Below are positions 1-5,203 of a stretch of DNA of 6,435 bases, in pieces (positions within the stretch are counted from its first letter, which is position 1; the number at the start of each line of letters is the position of its first letter). Both the position numbers and the translations under genes were made by a program. The notes beneath the pieces are model-generated. The model ran no database searches, was not told the DNA's origin, and was given only the letters and a program-made list of their open reading frames with translations. This stretch comes from XYB2-FULL-45-11 sp964355525 (lineage in GTDB: Bacteria > Patescibacteriota > Patescibacteriia > UBA9934 > GWF2-40-263), in contig CAYHDY010000050.1 in NCBI GenBank assembly GCA_964355525.1, positions 1 to 6,435 on the forward strand. Direction: 5' to 3'.

Positions 1-114
1 TCGAAGCATCCGCTCTTTCAAACGTTCACGCGTTTCCGGATTCGCGAGAATTTCATATTTCGGTTGTTGTTCCGATTCGGGAACGAATCGAGATTCGGAT
101 CCAAATGTTGGCAT
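1..114 (-). CDS. 5' part of an unidentified gene, cut by the window edge
   Basis: An ATG at 114-112 opens a frame of 38 codons with no stop up to the window edge, so only the N-terminus is visible. It starts MPTFGSES and continues through a charged stretch (residues 21-38) containing NPETRERLKERML, which looks helical. I do not recognise a family. The case for a real gene is its position: the ATG lies one base after the TAG stop of the nuclease gene, and a GAGGT motif sits five bases before it. It is therefore probably co-transcribed with, and translationally coupled to, the nuclease gene. Nothing visible identifies its function. Confidence 0.6.
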   Translation of the reverse strand, partial: MPTFGSESRFVPESEQQPKYEILANPETRERLKERMLR

Positions 115-115
115 A

Positions 116-1510
116 CTAAACCTCATGCACGGAATGCAATTCCGGGATGATGACTTCTGTTTTTCCGCCAGAGGCGGATCCGCCTCTGGCGGACAGTTCG
201 GTTCGAAGGTGATCTGCGAAAACCGTTTTTGCGTCTGGATCTCCGTGAACGAGAAAAATTTGTTTTGGAATTTTATCATCTTCCGGATGCAGCCAGCGGG
301 TGAGTTTGTTCATGTCGCCGTGAGCACTGAACGCACCAATCGCTTTGACGCTCGCGCGAACATCGACGGATTGTCCGTGAATCGTTACTTGTTTTGCCCC
401 TTCGTAAATTTTGCGACCGATCGTTCCCTCAGCCTGATAACCGATCACAAGAATCGTTGTCGAGGAATTCGGCAAGTAACGCGAAAGGTGGTGCATGATG
501 CGACCACCGTTCATCATTCCACTTCCGGCGATAATGATCTTCGGTGCGGGTGCATCATTTATTTTTTTTGATTCTTCGACGGAAAGCGTCTCATGCAAAT
601 TCGGGAACGAGAAGAAGTCACGATCGGGTTCGTCAAGAATCGGCGATTGAAATCGCAGGTATTCTTTGAAGTCGCGATACAGTTGTGTGGCTTTGATCGC
701 CATCGGACTGTCGAGGTAAATCGGTTCGGTTGTTTTGAGATCACGCAAAATCAAATCCATTTCATACAACACTTCTTGCGTACGTTCAATCGAAAACGCC
801 GGGATAAGCAACACACCGTGTCCCTCAAGCGCGGACTTCATCGCGTCTCGCAACATCATCGAACGCGTTGCCGGATCTTCGTGTACTTTGTGACCATAGG
901 TCGATTCGCACACGACAACATCGGCATGCGAAATCGGATCGGTCGGCGGGAGAATCGGTACATCATCGTTTCCGATATCGCCCGAGAACACGATACGTTT
1001 TCCTTCTGCTTCAACCGTGATATACGCCGAACCGAGAACGTGACCGGCATCGTGAAACATCATCGTCACTCCGGGAGCGATGGTGACTTCTTCGTGATAA
1101 CTGACGGGAGTCGCTTGTTCGAACACCGCAACCAAATCCTCCATTTCATACAAAACCGAGCTTCCACATTTCTCCGCATCCTCCACCATGATGTGATGTG
1201 CATCTTCGAGCACAAGCTTTGTGAGTCCGATCGCGGGCGGAGTCATATAAATTTTTCCTTTGTATCCATTCTTCGGAAGCACGGGAAGTCGACCGGTGTG
1301 ATCCGCATGCGGATGCGTGACGCAAACCGCATCGAGCGCCGAGGCATCGAACGCAAACGGGATCAGATTTTTTTGCGTGCACATCTGTTCTCCTTGAAAC
1401 ATGCCGCAGTCGATCAGGATCTTTCGTTCCGCCCCATTCGAATCTTTACAGGTCAGCAAATGACACGATCCTGTAACTTCTTGTGCAGCACCGTGAAACG
1501 TGATGTTCAT
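116..1510 (-). CDS. MBL-fold beta-CASP ribonuclease (CPSF/YSH1-like)
   Basis: This 464-residue protein is a metallo-beta-lactamase fold nuclease of the beta-CASP group (COG1236-like, related to bacterial TTHA0252 and eukaryotic CPSF73), expected to act on RNA in the cytoplasm with two zinc ions. Visible metal ligands are the THPHADH motif (H66, H68, D70, H71), H157 in HDAGHVLGSA and D178 in GDIG. The beta-CASP motifs follow: E202 in CESTYG, the SGMMNGGR segment near 330-337, H397 in FSAHGD and H422 in VHGD. All key residues are present, so the enzyme should be active. Full length fits the family. The start at 1510 places the usual N-terminal strand (MNITFHGAAQEVTGS) at residue 1. Residues 440-449 (SARGGSASGG), close to the C-terminus, are encoded exactly by a 30-bp perfect palindrome that looks inserted. 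Whether it is an endo- or exonuclease, and its natural RNA targets, cannot be told from sequence. Confidence 0.95.
   Translation of the reverse strand: MNITFHGAAQEVTGSCHLLTCKDSNGAERKILIDCGMFQGEQMCTQKNLIPFAFDASALDAVCVTHPHADHTGRLPVLPKNGYKGKIYMTPPAIGLTKLVLEDAHHIMVEDAEKCGSSVLYEMEDLVAVFEQATPVSYHEEVTIAPGVTMMFHDAGHVLGSAYITVEAEGKRIVFSGDIGNDDVPILPPTDPISHADVVVCESTYGHKVHEDPATRSMMLRDAMKSALEGHGVLLIPAFSIERTQEVLYEMDLILRDLKTTEPIYLDSPMAIKATQLYRDFKEYLRFQSPILDEPDRDFFSFPNLHETLSVEESKKINDAPAPKIIIAGSGMMNGGRIMHHLSRYLPNSSTTILVIGYQAEGTIGRKIYEGAKQVTIHGQSVDVRASVKAIGAFSAHGDMNKLTRWLHPEDDKIPKQIFLVHGDPDAKTVFADHLRTELSARGGSASGGKTEVIIPELHSVHEV
120..124 (-). promoter_or_regulatory. Shine-Dalgarno site of the 1-114 gene
   Basis: The minus strand reads GAGGT here, five bases before the ATG at 114 and inside the last codons of the nuclease gene. 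It is one of the few convincing Shine-Dalgarno motifs in the window; most other starts lack one. It supports the chosen start of the partial downstream gene. Confidence 0.5.
164..193. repeat. 30-bp perfect palindrome, in frame inside the nuclease gene
   Basis: Two 15-bp arms (TCCGCCAGAGGCGGA and its exact reverse complement) abut with no spacer around a GGATCC centre. The element is G+C-rich compared with its surroundings, covers exactly ten codons, and encodes SARGGSASGG near the C-terminus of the nuclease. It looks like a dispersed palindromic repeat that landed in frame. Similar CCGCC/GGCGG palindromes are, from memory, common in Patescibacteria genomes, but I could not search for other copies. 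Confidence 0.85.
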
Positions 1511-1517
1511 AAACAGT

Positions 1518-1541
1518 AGTCGTTAAGTCGTTGAGTCGATA
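1518..1541. repeat. Three tandem 8-bp units upstream of the nuclease gene
   Basis: On the plus strand the units are AGTCGTTA, AGTCGTTG and AGTCGATA, head to tail, in the 49-bp gap between the small acidic protein gene and the nuclease start. The third unit differs from the first at two positions and the second at one. The array ends eight bases before the nuclease ATG, so it occupies the leader or promoter region of that gene. It may be a simple slippage repeat or a set of protein-binding half-sites; no function is shown. Confidence 0.6.
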
Positions 1542-1559
1542 AGGCAGCAACGCGCATTT

Positions 1560-1805
1560 TTACAAAACCGGTTGATCCTTCTCGAGTCCCAACATTTCCT
1601 CATAGCGAGACCACATGCCGCGCAATTGTTCTTCCATGTCTTCCGTATCTTCATCATCATGAATCTCCCCGAGCGAGCGATGTTCCTCAATCACTTCTTC
1701 AACAAGATCATCGAACTGCGGTTGCTCGGTAACACCTTGTTCACGTCCGCGCGAGACGATTTCGAGAAATAATGTTTCGCTATTATGAGAAAGCATTTCC
1801 GTCAT
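1560..1805 (-). CDS. Small acidic protein of unknown function
   Basis: An 81-residue protein with 24 Asp/Glu against 6 Arg/Lys. The most acidic part is residues 32-59, with EE pairs and a DDEDTEDMEE run. There is no signal peptide, membrane segment or cysteine. The predicted character is soluble and mostly helical. I do not recognise a family; its size and charge recall the small uncharacterised proteins often seen in Patescibacteria. The start at 1805 lacks a Shine-Dalgarno site; Met4 (1796) is an alternative start with a weak GACGGA just upstream. It lies 49 bp upstream of the nuclease gene on the same strand and may share its transcript. A palindromic element lies just upstream. Coding is supported by its place in a same-strand array and the absence of a better frame. 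Confidence 0.72.
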   Translation of the reverse strand: MTEMLSHNSETLFLEIVSRGREQGVTEQPQFDDLVEEVIEEHRSLGEIHDDEDTEDMEEQLRGMWSRYEEMLGLEKDQPVL

Positions 1806-1819
1806 ATATTTATTCGTTC

Positions 1820-1849
1820 GTAGGGAACGGTCGAGACCGTCCCGCGTAC
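1820..1849. repeat. Imperfect intergenic palindrome (stem-loop)
   Basis: The arms ACGGTC and GACCGT (1827-1832 and 1835-1840) pair around a two-base loop. A one-base bulge (A1826) is followed by GGG/CCC pairing (1823-1825 with 1841-1843), and outer GTA/TAC matches flank a GCG interruption. It fills most of the 49 bp between the VKOR stop and the small acidic protein start. No T-run follows on the minus strand, so a classic intrinsic terminator is unlikely. A dispersed palindromic repeat is the better reading, although it could still attenuate or stabilise the transcript. Confidence 0.55.
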
Positions 1850-1854
1850 ATCGT

Positions 1855-2328
1855 TTACGATTTATGAAATAAATTTTTTATACGCGAAATAAACGGATGG
1901 AAATGTTCTTCTTTGTTTGCAAGAATCGTTATCACAACAATCAATCCAAGCATCATGAGCTGTGATAACACGCAGATGAGACACCATGCATGCAAAATCG
2001 TCGCTTCGATCGAAGTAAGATATAAACTGAATCCGAAACCGCCGCACGCAAGGGCAAACAGAAACAAGGTCAACAGGCGATCTTCCGGCATTTTCCATTT
2101 CAAAATCGATCCAACCGCAAGGAAGAAATATCCGATGAGTCCGATCAGAGCAACAGGGACACCGAAAAATTGTGAGAACGGACCTTTGTTCACCACATCG
2201 CAATTAATGGTCGCGTTGATCGTACAAATTGATCCGGAAACAAATCCTCGATTATGTAAAAATGAATATGTCGACAAGAACAGTCCAATCATCGAAAATG
2301 CGATCATCCATCCAAAAAGTTTTTTCAT
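1855..2328 (-). CDS. Vitamin K epoxide reductase (VKOR) family membrane oxidoreductase
   Basis: A 157-residue polytopic membrane protein with four predicted transmembrane helices (about 6-24, 57-76, 84-108 and 112-137). Bacterial VKORs pass electrons from a thioredoxin-like partner to quinone and so drive disulfide formation outside the cytoplasm, in place of DsbB. The family's four redox cysteines are present: the loop pair C35 and C43 after helix 1, in the context INCDVVNKGPFSQFFGVP, and the active-site pair C116-L-I-C119 preceded by W115. C95 is an extra cysteine inside a helix. The C-terminal tail (138-157) is basic and cytoplasmic. Length matches stand-alone bacterial VKOR. Its ATG lies 3 nt after the stop of the thioredoxin-like gene, so the two are almost certainly one transcript and one pathway. 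No clear Shine-Dalgarno site is seen. Confidence 0.95.
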   Translation of the reverse strand: MKKLFGWMIAFSMIGLFLSTYSFLHNRGFVSGSICTINATINCDVVNKGPFSQFFGVPVALIGLIGYFFLAVGSILKWKMPEDRLLTLFLFALACGGFGFSLYLTSIEATILHAWCLICVLSQLMMLGLIVVITILANKEEHFHPFISRIKNLFHKS

Positions 2329-2331
2329 AGA

Positions 2332-2724
2332 TTATTTCACTTCAAGCGAACACTCTGCCTTCGTTCCCAAAAATTCAAGTGTCTGTTCTCCGCTTACACG
2401 CGATCCGTCTTTGAATTCCCATGTCGGATATCCTTCGATCTTGGCATCTTTGCATTTTTGATTCATTTCTTGAGAACCGGGGCTGGAACATTCTGTGTAG
2501 TTTATTTTATCAAACGACTTACCGAATAACGCCTTTTGCTTCTGACAATGCGAGCACCACCAAGCGCCAAACATTTTAGTGCCGCGATCCGTAAGACACT
2601 GTGCAAACGCATTTTCACTTGGACTCGCCGGAGCGACTTGTTGTTTAACGGCAAAAACAATCAATCCGACGACAACTAAAATGGCCGCGACGTATAGGTA
2701 GACGGAGGAAGAAGGACGTTTCAT
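2332..2724 (-). CDS. Membrane-anchored thioredoxin-like protein, VKOR partner
   Basis: A 130-residue protein with a short basic N-terminus (MKRPSSS), one transmembrane helix at about 8-26 and a thioredoxin-like domain from about 38 to the end. The active site is C57-S-H-C60 in FGAWWCSHCQKQK, and the cis-proline is P100 in GYPTW. Extra cysteines at 43, 79, 91 and 125 may form structural or relay disulfides. The WCxHCQxQK signature, the tyrosine-glutamate-cysteine stretch near 76-79 and GYPTW resemble the thioredoxin domain fused to VKOR in cyanobacteria and plants (known family pattern). The likely role is to oxidise exported proteins and be reoxidised by VKOR; the positive-inside rule puts the domain outside. 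The ATG at 2724 was chosen because a longer frame (to 2844) would run into the MFS gene and hide the anchor helix. A TATACT box sits 8 nt upstream. Confidence 0.92.
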   Translation of the reverse strand: MKRPSSSVYLYVAAILVVVGLIVFAVKQQVAPASPSENAFAQCLTDRGTKMFGAWWCSHCQKQKALFGKSFDKINYTECSSPGSQEMNQKCKDAKIEGYPTWEFKDGSRVSGEQTLEFLGTKAECSLEVK

Positions 2725-2732
2725 ATGATGAA

Positions 2733-2738
2733 AGTATA
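2733..2738 (-). promoter_or_regulatory. -10 box (TATACT) for the thioredoxin-VKOR pair
   Basis: TATACT on the minus strand is a near-consensus -10 hexamer in the 34-bp gap between the MFS stop and the thioredoxin-like start. Only 8 nt separate it from the ATG, so transcription would begin at or next to the start codon, giving a leaderless mRNA. This fits the absence of a Shine-Dalgarno site. No good -35 hexamer is visible at normal spacing, so the call rests on the -10 match and position. Confidence 0.45.
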
Positions 2739-2758
2739 ACGGATAATCGTAAAACAAC

Positions 2759-3394
2759 CTATGTGGATTTCTTTTTCTGTTCACGAACAAAAGCACGAAC
2801 GGGCAATAAAAAGCAAGATGCAAGGACACCGACCGCGACAACAATCAGAATCAACGGACGATATCCGAGTGTGACGGCAATGACACCCCCGACGGTCGCA
2901 GCGATCGCTCCGCTGAAATCTGTCAGTGTGTAATAAATTCCCCAATCGCTTCCCTCTTTGTTTTTATCAAGATGTCTCGTAAACAAAGCCATGAACGAAG
3001 GGAAACAGGCGGCAGCGGAAATTCCGTAAACAAATTGCGTCACATATAATTCCATCGGCGTATGAATGAAGAGATAAGAAAGCGGAATCAACGCTCCCGT
3101 AAGCGATCCGATGAACATGAACCAAAAATCATCCGCCTCTCCGCGAATGCGATCGATGACGGTGGCAAACGGGATTTGAAAAATACTTTTCGTAAAAAGA
3201 TAGATCGTCATCGCGATACCGACAACTTCCGCATTTCCTCCTACGATAAAATCCGCAACAAACAACGCAAAGATAGGACCGAGAAAACCGCCCGCGGATC
3301 TCATGATGATATCCGACAAAACAAGCGAACGCACGATCGGGTTCAAGTTAAGCAAAAAGTATTCACGGACAAATTGTGTTTGGAGCATTTTCAT
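2759..3394 (-). CDS. Half-length (six-helix) MFS-like membrane protein, copy A
   Basis: A 211-residue protein with six predicted transmembrane helices at about 24-48, 55-75, 88-111, 112-140, 150-175 and 178-203. This is half the usual 12-helix major facilitator transporter. The loop between helices 2 and 3 (IDRIRGEADDFW) resembles MFS motif A, which is found in N-terminal halves, and the tail ends in a basic REQKKK stretch. It is about 58% identical (114 of 196 positions, hand alignment) to its upstream neighbour. Its ATG overlaps that neighbour's TGA (ATGA), so translation is probably coupled. No Shine-Dalgarno site is seen; Met3 is an alternative start. Substrate cannot be predicted. It may work as a homodimer or as a heterodimer with copy B. 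The frame ends cleanly with no downstream MFS remnant, so I read it as complete, not a truncated gene. Confidence 0.85.
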   Translation of the reverse strand: MKMLQTQFVREYFLLNLNPIVRSLVLSDIIMRSAGGFLGPIFALFVADFIVGGNAEVVGIAMTIYLFTKSIFQIPFATVIDRIRGEADDFWFMFIGSLTGALIPLSYLFIHTPMELYVTQFVYGISAAACFPSFMALFTRHLDKNKEGSDWGIYYTLTDFSGAIAATVGGVIAVTLGYRPLILIVVAVGVLASCFLLPVRAFVREQKKKST

Positions 3395-4020
3395 ACGTGC
3401 TTTTTAACAGGAGCGCGCATATATGGACGAATCGGGTACGTCAACAAAACTCCGATTACACTCAATGAGACCACAATAAAAATCAGCGCGTGAAAACCGG
3501 AAGTGACGGCAACAATTCCTCCAATCGCCGCAGCGAGTGCAGAAGTGAAATCCGTGAGTGTAAAATAAATTCCCCACTCTCTTCCTTCTTTTTCTTTATC
3601 CATATGGCGACTGATGATGGCCATAAAAGACGGGAACGTTGCGGCGGATGCAAGTCCGTAAAGAAACTGAACAAAATAAAGTTGCATCGGTGTGTGAATG
3701 ATCAAATACAACAGTGGAATCAATGCAGCACACATCGATCCGATAATCATCATCCAAAAATCATCCACCTCTCCGACAATGCGATCAATAATCGATGCAA
3801 TAGGAATTTGAAAAAGACTTTTCGTAATCAAATAAATGGATGCGGCGACTCCTGCGACAGCGGCAGACCCACCCTGAACATAGTCCACAATGAACAAAGA
3901 GAAGATTGGACCGAGAAATCCGAGAGCACCCATCCAAACGGTATCAGAGAGAATCAGAAATCGAACAACCGCATTCATGTCGAGCAAAAAATACTGACGG
4001 AGTCCAAACGTCTTTTTCAT
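3391..4020 (-). CDS. Half-length (six-helix) MFS-like membrane protein, copy B
   Basis: A 209-residue paralogue of the following gene, with the same six-helix layout and the same conserved blocks: FLGPIF in helix 1, TKSLFQIP in helix 2, IDRIVGEVDDFW (motif-A-like), IIHTPMQLY between helices 3 and 4, FPSFMA, SRHMDKEKEG, and WGIYFTLTDF leading into helix 5. Both copies look like N-terminal MFS halves; neither looks like a C-terminal half. The ATG at 4020 is preferred over the ATG at 4086 because it aligns with copy A's start and leaves room for a TACACT box 9 nt upstream. It is the first gene of the leftward block and is divergent from the dihydrouridine synthase gene. The role is probably solute transport or export, with substrate unknown. 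Confidence 0.85.
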   Translation of the reverse strand: MKKTFGLRQYFLLDMNAVVRFLILSDTVWMGALGFLGPIFSLFIVDYVQGGSAAVAGVAASIYLITKSLFQIPIASIIDRIVGEVDDFWMMIIGSMCAALIPLLYLIIHTPMQLYFVQFLYGLASAATFPSFMAIISRHMDKEKEGREWGIYFTLTDFTSALAAAIGGIVAVTSGFHALIFIVVSLSVIGVLLTYPIRPYMRAPVKKHV

Positions 4021-4131
4021 ACGCAAAATAGTGTAACATAGTCGGAAGCCTTGTGCATCTCGTTTTTTCAAGGTAACCTTTCGCATCGAATCAACGGGCG
4101 GATACTAGGCCAGCCCCCTACAAAAAAAAAT
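4021..4131. promoter_or_regulatory. Divergent intergenic region, MFS pair and dihydrouridine synthase
   Basis: This 111-bp spacer is the only place from which the two divergent blocks can be transcribed. For the right block, GATACT at 4101-4106 is a possible -10 box, 25 nt before the ATG. The start itself is preceded by CAAAAAAAAAT (4121-4131), an A-rich leader with no Shine-Dalgarno site. An 11-bp palindrome, AAGGTAACCTT, lies at 4070-4080 near the middle and might be an operator, but could equally be chance. Confidence 0.35.
4030..4035 (-). promoter_or_regulatory. Candidate -10 box (TACACT) for the MFS pair
   Basis: The minus strand reads TACACT 9 nt before the ATG at 4020. The spacing nearly matches the TATACT-ATG arrangement of the thioredoxin-like gene, again suggesting a leaderless transcript. 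No convincing -35 hexamer lies 16-18 bp upstream. The call depends on this repeated arrangement more than on hexamer strength. Confidence 0.35.
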
Positions 4132-5202
4132 ATGTCTCTCGATTGGAAACAACTCAAACGCCCGATCATTGCCCTCTCCCCGATGGCCGACATGACTGAC
4201 TCGGCATTTTGTCGTACGGTAAAATCTCTTTCCTCCCCGATCGTTTTTCGTGAAATGGTTTCTGCGGAAGCGGTCATTCGCGGAAATAATAAAACTCTCG
4301 AGATGACGAGCATTCATCCAGATGAACGTCCGCTCGTGCAACAGATCTTCGGAAGCAATCCCGAGACGATGGCCGAGGCTGTTCGCATCATCGATCGTGA
4401 ACATAATCCTGACGGGTTTGATGTAAACATGGGATGCCCGGTATATAAACTCGTTTGTAATTTCAATGGAGCATCACTCATGAAAGAACCGGAACGCGCA
4501 GCGGCAATCGTACGGGCGATGAAGCAAGCGACTTCGAAACCTGTTTCGGTAAAAATTCGATTAGGCTGGGAAGATCCGAAGGAATGTTTCGCGTTTGCGA
4601 AAGCGCTCGAGGAGGCAGGAGCAGATTTACTGACGGTTCACGGCAGAACGCGTATGCAAGGCTATGCAGGTGAATCCGATTGGGAAATGATTCGTCAATT
4701 AAAAGAACAGGTTTCAATCCCACTTCTTGCAAACGGAGACATGTTCACTGCGCCCCTTGCTGTAAAAGCCCTCGTATACACGAAATGCGACGGCATCTTG
4801 ATTGCCCGCGGCGCGCTCGGAAATCCGTGGATCTTTCGACAAATCGAGGAATTACTCTCGCGAGATACAACCCCTCTCCCCGGCCCTCTCCCGCGACGGG
4901 AGAGGGAGATTCAAGCGATTTCGATCGAGGAACGGGTGGACACGATTCGATTCCATTTGAATCTGCACATCGAACAATACGGAGAAAAATCTGTTGCGAC
5001 ATTTCGTAAACATCTCACTTGGTATTTGAAAGGGCTGGACGGCGCAAAAAAATATAAAGAACGATTACATACGGCGCCGACACGTGAGGACGTCGAAATG
5101 ATTCTTGGTAAAATGCGCATGGATCCGGAAATGAAGGACGCAATCGCGCATCGCGATGCCGCGCATCCGGATGCGGGTGAACGCATGAAATTAACAAAAT
5201 AG
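4132..5202 (+). CDS. dus: tRNA-dihydrouridine synthase (Dus family)
   Basis: A 356-residue FMN-dependent enzyme that reduces specific uridines in tRNA to dihydrouridine in the cytoplasm. The N-terminal TIM barrel opens with IIALSPMADMTDSAFC (12-27), a variant of the usual APMAGVTD. The catalytic cysteine is C102 in NMGCPVYKLVCNFNGASLM, K141 in VKIRLGW and H170-GRTR follow, and FMN phosphate contacts are expected at N201-GD and ARGALGNPWIF (225-235). The C-terminal helical domain (about 265-335) carries the RKHLTWYLKGLDGA segment typical of the family. Residues 247-258 (TPLPGPLPRRER) lie between the two domains and are encoded by an inserted palindromic repeat. The start at 4132 is chosen because the barrel begins there; the extra 27 codons upstream do not match the family and would cover the likely promoter. 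Which uridine it modifies cannot be assigned. Confidence 0.93.
   Translation: MSLDWKQLKRPIIALSPMADMTDSAFCRTVKSLSSPIVFREMVSAEAVIRGNNKTLEMTSIHPDERPLVQQIFGSNPETMAEAVRIIDREHNPDGFDVNMGCPVYKLVCNFNGASLMKEPERAAAIVRAMKQATSKPVSVKIRLGWEDPKECFAFAKALEEAGADLLTVHGRTRMQGYAGESDWEMIRQLKEQVSIPLLANGDMFTAPLAVKALVYTKCDGILIARGALGNPWIFRQIEELLSRDTTPLPGPLPRREREIQAISIEERVDTIRFHLNLHIEQYGEKSVATFRKHLTWYLKGLDGAKKYKERLHTAPTREDVEMILGKMRMDPEMKDAIAHRDAAHPDAGERMKLTK
4871..4906. repeat. Palindromic repeat, in frame inside the dus gene
   Basis: Arms CCCTCTCCCG (4884-4893) and CGGGAGAGGG (4897-4906) are exact reverse complements around a CGA loop. A further direct copy of CCCTCTCCC precedes them at 4872-4880. The segment encodes TPLPGPLPRRER in the linker between the Dus barrel and its helical domain. 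Its other forward frame reads PSPRPSPATGEG, a peptide I recognise as the hallmark of a REP-like repeat seen across many unrelated bacteria. It appears to be an inserted repeat tolerated in a surface linker. Confidence 0.75.
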
Positions 5203-5203
5203 T

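Noticed and set aside
593..1519. 308-codon open frame on the plus strand opposite the nuclease gene
   Set aside because: Its translation is rich in Arg, His and Phe with no family pattern, while the minus strand encodes an intact beta-CASP nuclease with every motif. It is a shadow frame; the same holds for 125-571 and 1146-1382.
1913..2461. 182-codon plus-strand frame opposite VKOR and the thioredoxin-like gene
   Set aside because: It spans two convincing minus-strand genes and their junction and shows no recognisable domain.
2725..2844. Longer N-terminus for the thioredoxin-like protein (start at 2844)
   Set aside because: It would overlap the MFS gene by 86 bp, place 40 unrelated residues before the membrane anchor, and erase the TATACT box.
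3391..3393. TGA reassigned as a sense codon (Gracilibacteria-type code)
   Set aside because: TGA here ends MFS copy B exactly where the paralogue ends and where the next ATG begins, and no conserved gene in the window contains an internal TGA.
3490..4041. 183-codon plus-strand frame opposite MFS copy B
   Set aside because: Low-complexity Asn/Arg/Lys/His translation antisense to a clear six-helix protein; a similar frame at 3062-3493 is rejected for the same reason.
4070..4080. AAGGTAACCTT palindrome as a defined operator
   Set aside because: Eleven bases in one place is too little to claim a regulator site; mentioned only within the intergenic entry.
4021..4086. Longer N-terminus for MFS copy B (start at 4086)
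   Set aside because: Copy A begins at the position equivalent to 4020, and the extra residues are hydrophilic and not conserved between the copies.
4051..4131. Longer N-terminus for the dihydrouridine synthase
   Set aside because: The barrel begins just after Met at 4132; the 27 extra residues do not resemble the family and would consume the divergent promoter region.
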